A DNA stretch of 64,000 bases from assembly GCA_001898485.1 (NCBI GenBank), contig MKTY01000014.1, positions 62,001 through 126,000 on the forward strand, read 5' to 3'. Positions 59,500-64,000 of the stretch are shown here, piece after piece. The stretch is from Sphingobacteriales bacterium 46-32 (GTDB lineage: Bacteria; Bacteroidota; Bacteroidia; Chitinophagales; Chitinophagaceae). Position numbers and translations under genes: made by a program. The notes below the pieces were generated by a model. It had not been told where the DNA came from and did no database searches. It saw only the letters and a program-made list of their open reading frames with translations. Each line of letters opens with the position of its first letter. Positions within the stretch are counted from its first letter, which is position 1.

Positions 59500-59626
59500 T
59501 TATCCAGTATTAAACATGGCAGCGGCTGCTAAACACTTTAAAGAGACTATTTTCCATTTGCCGGGCAGAGGGATATTGCTTATATTGACTGAGTATCCAG
59601 ACTACAAAGCCGAAAACCTTTTTGCC

Positions 59627-60547
59627 ATGAAAATCTTACTTACTTCATGCTTCTGCCTGATGTTGTGCAAAGCATTCAGCCAGCGTTCTGTTACTCCAGA
59701 TTCCCGAACCGTTTCCAGTCTCGCTGAATTCCGGAAGAATTATGTTGCAGCCTTAAAGGCTAATGATCCTGCCGGAGCAACACGTCTGTTTGCAGACAGT
59801 ATCCGTCTAATGCCGGAAAATCAGCCTACGATCTGGACAAAGGTACATGTGCTCAAGTATTACCAGGGGCTACTTTCCCGCATTCGGGTAAAAGACTGCC
59901 AACTGGAACCCCTGGATGTAATGGATCTGGGGCGAGTGGTTGTTGAGTTTGGGACATTTACCAGCATAGTACAGCTAAGATCAAAAACCAGTGCAGATAC
60001 GGTTCACGGCAAATATGCGAATATATGGTCGAGAGATACGAAGGGTGTTCTCCTGCTGGCGACGCAGGCATGGAATTATAGTCAGCCGCCGGCAATTGCC
60101 GATAGCCTGGTTGTGAGAGATGTGCCTTCTGTAAATATGGCATACCAGGCGCATATACCTGTAAAAGATCCGCTCAGTTTTGAGCTCGCTGCTTATAACA
60201 GTTTTCAGGAAAAGGTTATTATGGAGCATGATGCCATACGCTGGAAACAGTTTTATGCCGATGATTTTATGTTTTTGTACAGCAATCATCCCGTATACCG
60301 CGGCAGGAAGGAGATTGATGCCTTTCTCGATGATCATGTGAAACAGTTGCCGGTTTTTGAGAAACTGGATATCCGTACAGACCGTATTGAAGATCTTGAT
60401 GGGTATGTGATTGAATATGCCACGCATATTGCCATTGTCAGAAGCGGAGACTGGTCGGGTGTGGTGACTGGCAAAAATATTTACATTTGGCGCCGTGATA
60501 GTAACGGCATACTGCGTATTTGCCGCGGTATAGCCATGTACGATTAA
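59627..60547 (+). CDS. Exported protein with two SnoaL/DUF4440-like domains
   Basis: 306 residues from MKILLTSCFCLMLCKAFS (signal ending FSQ); the longer ORF from 59474 crosses the Sel1 remnant. Two cystatin-like NTF2/SnoaL halves: LAEFRKNYVAALKANDPAGATRLFADSIRLMP near 28, and YNSFQEKVIMEHDAIRWKQFYADDFMFLYSNHPVYRGRKEIDAFL near 200. Each ends with an IWxRDxxGxLL/IWRRDSNGILRI strand. Function unknown; such folds bind small ligands or catalyse isomerisation. Confidence 0.72.
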   Translation: MKILLTSCFCLMLCKAFSQRSVTPDSRTVSSLAEFRKNYVAALKANDPAGATRLFADSIRLMPENQPTIWTKVHVLKYYQGLLSRIRVKDCQLEPLDVMDLGRVVVEFGTFTSIVQLRSKTSADTVHGKYANIWSRDTKGVLLLATQAWNYSQPPAIADSLVVRDVPSVNMAYQAHIPVKDPLSFELAAYNSFQEKVIMEHDAIRWKQFYADDFMFLYSNHPVYRGRKEIDAFLDDHVKQLPVFEKLDIRTDRIEDLDGYVIEYATHIAIVRSGDWSGVVTGKNIYIWRRDSNGILRICRGIAMYD

Positions 60548-60614
60548 AAGGCCCTGATGCCTGGGAAAACTTACTGTATTTTGAAAATTGGCTTAAATTA
60601 TCTGGTCACCCTTT

Positions 60615-61664
60615 ATGACAAATGTAGCTGTCAGCTCAATCAACGATGGAGTGATTTACACGATCACTTCCCCCAATGGGCTTGCTTATTCCACCCAAAT
60701 TGATTATCGCGGTCAGTCGCTGCTGGCACTGGAAGTATACAATGCCAGTGGCGATTTTGATATCGAATACGTTTTATGTAAACACGACGGGCAAACGGAT
60801 CATATAAAATATTCCGGAGAGGAGTATCCCATTTTCATAAAAGATCCACAGGGAGACATTCTCGTTGCTCTTGAGAAGGAAACCGATGGGAAAAAGCAAA
60901 CCCTGGTGAGTAAGCTGTTTCCACAAAACAATGCAGCGAAGGGGGTTATTACAAAACCTTTTGGGGAAGGGTTGTTGGGATTTATGGGGAATACAGGGTA
61001 TTATTTATCCTACAGGCATCTGAAACGGGTGGATTTTGAAAACGGGGATATTACTGTGCACAGGAATAAAGTGTATAAGACTTTTACCAAAGGAGTGTTG
61101 AAGGGCAACTATATTCATCTGCTGAGAGAGGAGGGCAGTAATACCGTTATGCACGAACAACTGGATCGTGATTGCAGGCCTATATTCAGCAGAACAGTTG
61201 AGCTTCCTGAATTTGAGTCCTTAGAAGTGTTGAGTCTTGCAATAGATGAGCCCTCCAGGCTTCTTGCTGTGCGTCCGGGCTCCGGCAAGGCAGAGCTTTG
61301 GACAATTGACGTGTACGGCAACCTGGAGATGCAGGTTCTTTTCTCACTGGAAAGCGAAATATACACGCTGTTTCCGCCGGTCTCTTTGCACTCCGGTGCC
61401 GTTTTGTTTCACTTTATTGCCGAGGATCAGAATGGTTGGTTTGTAATAAAGGATAGTACGTTGCTGGAATGTTTTGTCGAAAAGAGTGGCGGATATCAGT
61501 CTCTTCCGGATGATCGCTTTATTCGACTGGGTCCGGAAGAATGGGTGCTGGCAGGGGCCAATGCAACCACCGGCAATGGATATTCGCTTACCTTTTATCC
61601 CGCTATAGAAAAATTTGACTCGGCAGTTGATAAAATTATCCTGCTTAATCGTGCCCATGACTGA
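60615..61664 (+). CDS. Hypothetical cytoplasmic protein, beta-rich
   Basis: 349 residues without signal peptide. Repeated beta-strand segments with SNTVMHEQLDRDCRPIFSRTV, LLAVRPGSGKAELWTIDVYGNLEMQVLFSLESEI and GWFVIKDSTLLECFVEKSGGYQSL suggest a propeller or repeat-sheet protein. No family recognised. It stands alone after the SnoaL-like gene with a 67-bp gap. Confidence 0.65.
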   Translation: MTNVAVSSINDGVIYTITSPNGLAYSTQIDYRGQSLLALEVYNASGDFDIEYVLCKHDGQTDHIKYSGEEYPIFIKDPQGDILVALEKETDGKKQTLVSKLFPQNNAAKGVITKPFGEGLLGFMGNTGYYLSYRHLKRVDFENGDITVHRNKVYKTFTKGVLKGNYIHLLREEGSNTVMHEQLDRDCRPIFSRTVELPEFESLEVLSLAIDEPSRLLAVRPGSGKAELWTIDVYGNLEMQVLFSLESEIYTLFPPVSLHSGAVLFHFIAEDQNGWFVIKDSTLLECFVEKSGGYQSLPDDRFIRLGPEEWVLAGANATTGNGYSLTFYPAIEKFDSAVDKIILLNRAHD

Positions 61665-61842
61665 TTACTGGGCCAGCTGGTTTTTATTGTGAGAAATGTA
61701 ACGCAAGTAGTTATCGGAATCGTTGTTGTCTGTATCAAATTCATATTAAAAGGGCATTTTTCAGTCAGCTACTTACATCGATTCTCTTTATCTTTAATAA
61801 CGTTCGCAAAGACATCTGAAAATATCAGTAAAGCATAGTTTT

Positions 61843-62280
61843 ATGAAATACACAGTCCTGTTATTGCTATTGTTTGTTAACTCGGCCCTGCTGGCTCAGG
61901 ATAACGGGATAGTGAAAGAGAAATGGCATTGGGATAATAAGCTGAAACAGGATACCACGGCAGGGTATGCGCAGGTGGTAAAAGTGGGCAATGTGCTGTA
62001 TATTTCCGGAGCGGTCAGTACAGAGATCACTCCCGGGGGTATTACCCAGGTCTACCGGGCACTGGAGCGGTCATTAAAGAGTTTTGGGGCTACTTTTCAG
62101 AACGTGGTAAAAGAAAATCTGTATACAACCGATATAGAGGCTATGAAGCGAAATAACAATTCAAGAAAGGTATTTTATAAAAATGATTTTCCTGCTGCTA
62201 CCTGGGTGCAGGTGTCACGATTATATATGCCCGAAGCGAAACTGGAGGTAGAACTTGTGGCGCATCTTCCGGGTAATTAA
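61843..62280 (+). CDS. RidA-family protein with signal peptide
   Basis: 145 residues. Signal peptide ending NSALLAQ, then a complete RidA/YjgF fold: AGYAQVVKVGNVLYISGAV, ITQVYRALERSLKSFGATFQNVVKENLYTTDIEAMK and FPAATWVQVSRLYMPEAKLEVELVAHL with an Arg (VSRLY) in the position usual for RidA. Cytoplasmic RidA proteins hydrolyse reactive enamines; an exported form must have another role or substrate. It lies 55 bp before the NamZ-like gene. Confidence 0.82.
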   Translation: MKYTVLLLLLFVNSALLAQDNGIVKEKWHWDNKLKQDTTAGYAQVVKVGNVLYISGAVSTEITPGGITQVYRALERSLKSFGATFQNVVKENLYTTDIEAMKRNNNSRKVFYKNDFPAATWVQVSRLYMPEAKLEVELVAHLPGN

Positions 62281-62334
62281 AATTAGCGGCTGATCAGTAA
62301 TTGGCTTGCAGTATTCAATTTTATATTTTTTTTG

Positions 62335-63561
62335 ATGATACGATTAACTTTTCTGCTTTTCTTCATACTGGTTACGGTCAGTAGTATTGAGTGTAAAGCT
62401 CAAATGGCCTTGGAGCAATCAGCTTCTCTGAGTCAGGAAATAATAACCGGTGCCGACCAGACAGAGAAATATGTGCCTTATCTGAAAGGGAAACGGGTTG
62501 GCATGGTGGCCAATCAAAGTTCTATCATCGGGGAGAAAAGCATCGTTGACAGTCTGCTGGCTCTTGGAATCAGGATTGTAAAAGTGTTTGGACCTGAGCA
62601 TGGCTTCAGAGGTAATGCCAGTAATGGGGCTGTGGTAGGTGATGAAAAAGATGCAAAAACCGGCCTCCCTATTATTTCTTTATATGGCCGGAATGAGAAG
62701 CCTACAAAAGAACAACTGGCGGGCATTGATATTATGGTCTTCGATATCCAGGATGTGGGTTGCCGGTATTATACCAATATCAATACGCTGGAGCATGTGA
62801 TGGAGGCCTGTGCAGAAAATAACCTGGAATTGCTCATTCTGGACAGACCCAATCCTAATGGGTATGTGGTTGACGGACCAGTAATGACAGATGACAGATT
62901 TAAATCGGCCATAGGCATACACTATACGCCTATGACCCATGGCATGACGATAGGGGAGTTTGCCCAATATCTTAACGGGGAAGGTTATCTCTCAAAGCCG
63001 TGTAAAATAAGGATCGTCAAAGTGGCCAATTACAATCATGATATGCCCTACGTACTGCCCGTTAAGCCCTCACCCAATCTGAATACACAACAGGCTGTAA
63101 TGCTTTTTCCCAGCCTGTGTATGTTTGAGGGAACGATGATCAATGAAGGCAGGGGTACTTATATGCCTTTTACTATTTTAGGTGCACCTGCCCTGAAAGA
63201 CAGTTATTCATTTTCCTACAAACCCGTAAGTATTCCGGGCATGAGTGAAAGCCCCCGTCATAAAGATGCCGTTTGTTATGGCCTCGATCTCCGCAAATAT
63301 GATGTTAACAAACTCCGGGAGAGCCGCCAGATCAATCTGTCTTGGTTAATTGAATTATACAACGCCTATCCGGATAAGGCCAATTTCTTTACCCCGGGTC
63401 GCGCCAACCAGGATATCTCGGCTTTTGACCTGCGCATAGGTACAGATCAGTTGAGAAAGCAGATTATCGCGGGAATGTCCGAAGCCGACATCCGCAAAAG
63501 CTGGGAACCCGGACTGCAGAAGTTTAAGGCAATACGGGCAAAGTATTTGCTGTACCCGTGA
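62335..63561 (+). CDS. DUF1343 exo-beta-N-acetylmuramidase (NamZ/GH171-like)
   Basis: 408 residues from MIRLTFLLFFILV at 62335; a TTG codon at 62332 is an alternative. Signal ending CKAQ. Family motifs: GKRVGMVANQSSI near 46, KVFGPEHGFRGNASNGAVVGDEKD near 83, VFDIQDVGCRYYTNINTLEHVM near 135, ILDRPNPNGYVVDGPV near 165, and MFEGTMINEGRGTYMPFTILGAP near 262. The DUF1343/NamZ family releases MurNAc from muropeptides from the non-reducing end; a Bacteroidota use in peptidoglycan salvage is established. Confidence 0.9.
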   Translation: MIRLTFLLFFILVTVSSIECKAQMALEQSASLSQEIITGADQTEKYVPYLKGKRVGMVANQSSIIGEKSIVDSLLALGIRIVKVFGPEHGFRGNASNGAVVGDEKDAKTGLPIISLYGRNEKPTKEQLAGIDIMVFDIQDVGCRYYTNINTLEHVMEACAENNLELLILDRPNPNGYVVDGPVMTDDRFKSAIGIHYTPMTHGMTIGEFAQYLNGEGYLSKPCKIRIVKVANYNHDMPYVLPVKPSPNLNTQQAVMLFPSLCMFEGTMINEGRGTYMPFTILGAPALKDSYSFSYKPVSIPGMSESPRHKDAVCYGLDLRKYDVNKLRESRQINLSWLIELYNAYPDKANFFTPGRANQDISAFDLRIGTDQLRKQIIAGMSEADIRKSWEPGLQKFKAIRAKYLLYP

Positions 63562-63728
63562 CCCTCTGCCAATAGGAGTTGCTGAGCCCCTGCAATACAG
63601 TATTCTGCTGCTAATAAAACTTCCTCCCCCTCGATTAGAAGCGGCAAACTGCAGCGATAATCGTTAAACCGCGTAATTAAGGTTTATGAATTATATTTGA
63701 ATTCTACACTCATTATAATCTTTCCCGG

Positions 63729-64000
63729 ATGGACAATATGATCAGCTGTATGGTGGTGGACGACGATGAAATAGACCGGCTGACGACTGTCTCTTTTTTA
63801 AAAGATTACTCATTTGTGGAGATGCAGGGTATTTTTGAATCGCCCGTAGACGCACTCGCAGCTGCACAAAAAAATACTCCGGATGTGCTGTTTTTAGATA
63901 TTGATATGCCGGAGATGAACGGTTTGGAATTACGAAAACAGTTACTGCATATTCCTGCCTGCGTATTCATTACATCTTATCCGGATTATGCGGTGGAAGG
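63729..64000 (+). CDS. Response-regulator receiver domain, 3'-truncated by window edge
   Basis: The frame from ATG 63729 is open to base 64000 and gives MDNMISCMVVDDDEIDRLTT, then a receiver fold with the acidic cluster VDDDE, phospho-acceptor Asp in VLFLDIDMPEMNGLELRK (near 57) and a switch residue in FITSYPDYAVE. The style (DIDMPEMNG ... SYPDYAVE) is that of LytTR-type regulators, but no output domain is visible here. The gap of 167 bp upstream shows no gene. Confidence 0.85.
   Translation, partial: MDNMISCMVVDDDEIDRLTTVSFLKDYSFVEMQGIFESPVDALAAAQKNTPDVLFLDIDMPEMNGLELRKQLLHIPACVFITSYPDYAVE

Overview
The window looks like a chromosomal segment of a Bacteroidota bacterium, most likely a Chitinophagaceae-type soil or plant-associated species. 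The grounds are a SusC/SusD pair, a type IX secretion sorting domain on an amylase, an RND pump with a fused TolC domain, a TTTG-N19-TAnnTTTG-like promoter and the short, weak leaders. No rRNA, tRNA, CRISPR array, phage or intact insertion sequence was seen. Both window edges cut genes.

Layout. (1) 1-6.2 kb, minus strand: a heavy-metal efflux operon (Cys/His-rich small protein, CzcA-type RND pump fused to a TolC-like domain, periplasmic adaptor). (2) 6.3-9.4 kb: a DUF1801 protein and a secreted GH13 amylase. (3) 9.5-31.7 kb: a dense stress and survival island with two SDR oxidoreductases, two DUF892 ferritin-like proteins, a DUF4142 lipoprotein, topoisomerase IB, Ku and LigD (end joining), dodecin, several small membrane proteins, the TIGR02587/TIGR02588 pair, a sugar-nucleotide/glycosyltransferase cluster, a DUF2383 protein and a sigma-54 activator of the NtrC family with an intact GAFTGA loop. 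(4) 32-57.4 kb: a polysaccharide utilisation locus with ROK regulator, AGE-family epimerase, SusC, SusD, IPT/TIG surface protein, GH27 alpha-galactosidase, three DUF4434 proteins, ADP-ribosylglycohydrolase-fold lipoprotein, two paralogous metallophosphatases, sialate O-acetylesterase, glycerophosphodiester phosphodiesterase, MFS sugar porter and a NagB/PIG-L fusion. (5) 57.5-64 kb: M1-like peptidase, SnoaL-like protein, exported RidA-like protein, DUF1343/NamZ protein and the start of a response regulator.

Main observation. Across the stress island, start codons are repeatedly preceded by sites resembling the sigma-54 -24/-12 promoter (TGGCAY-N5-TTGCA). In many cases a dyad of the form CCCCA-N3-TGGGG, or its core CCA-N3-TGG, lies about 60-80 bp upstream of the -24 element. 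Together with the local NtrC-family activator this suggests one coordinated, apparently undescribed sigma-54 stress regulon joining DNA end joining, topoisomerase IB, ferritin-like proteins, small membrane proteins and surface glycan synthesis. It was found by eye and needs statistical and experimental testing.

Second observation. The polysaccharide locus is rich in phosphoesterases and carries three DUF4434 paralogues that share a pair of glutamates placed like those of retaining clan GH-A hydrolases. This suggests an unrecognised glycosidase family acting on an alpha-galactosylated, acetylated, phosphodiester-containing amino-sugar glycan.
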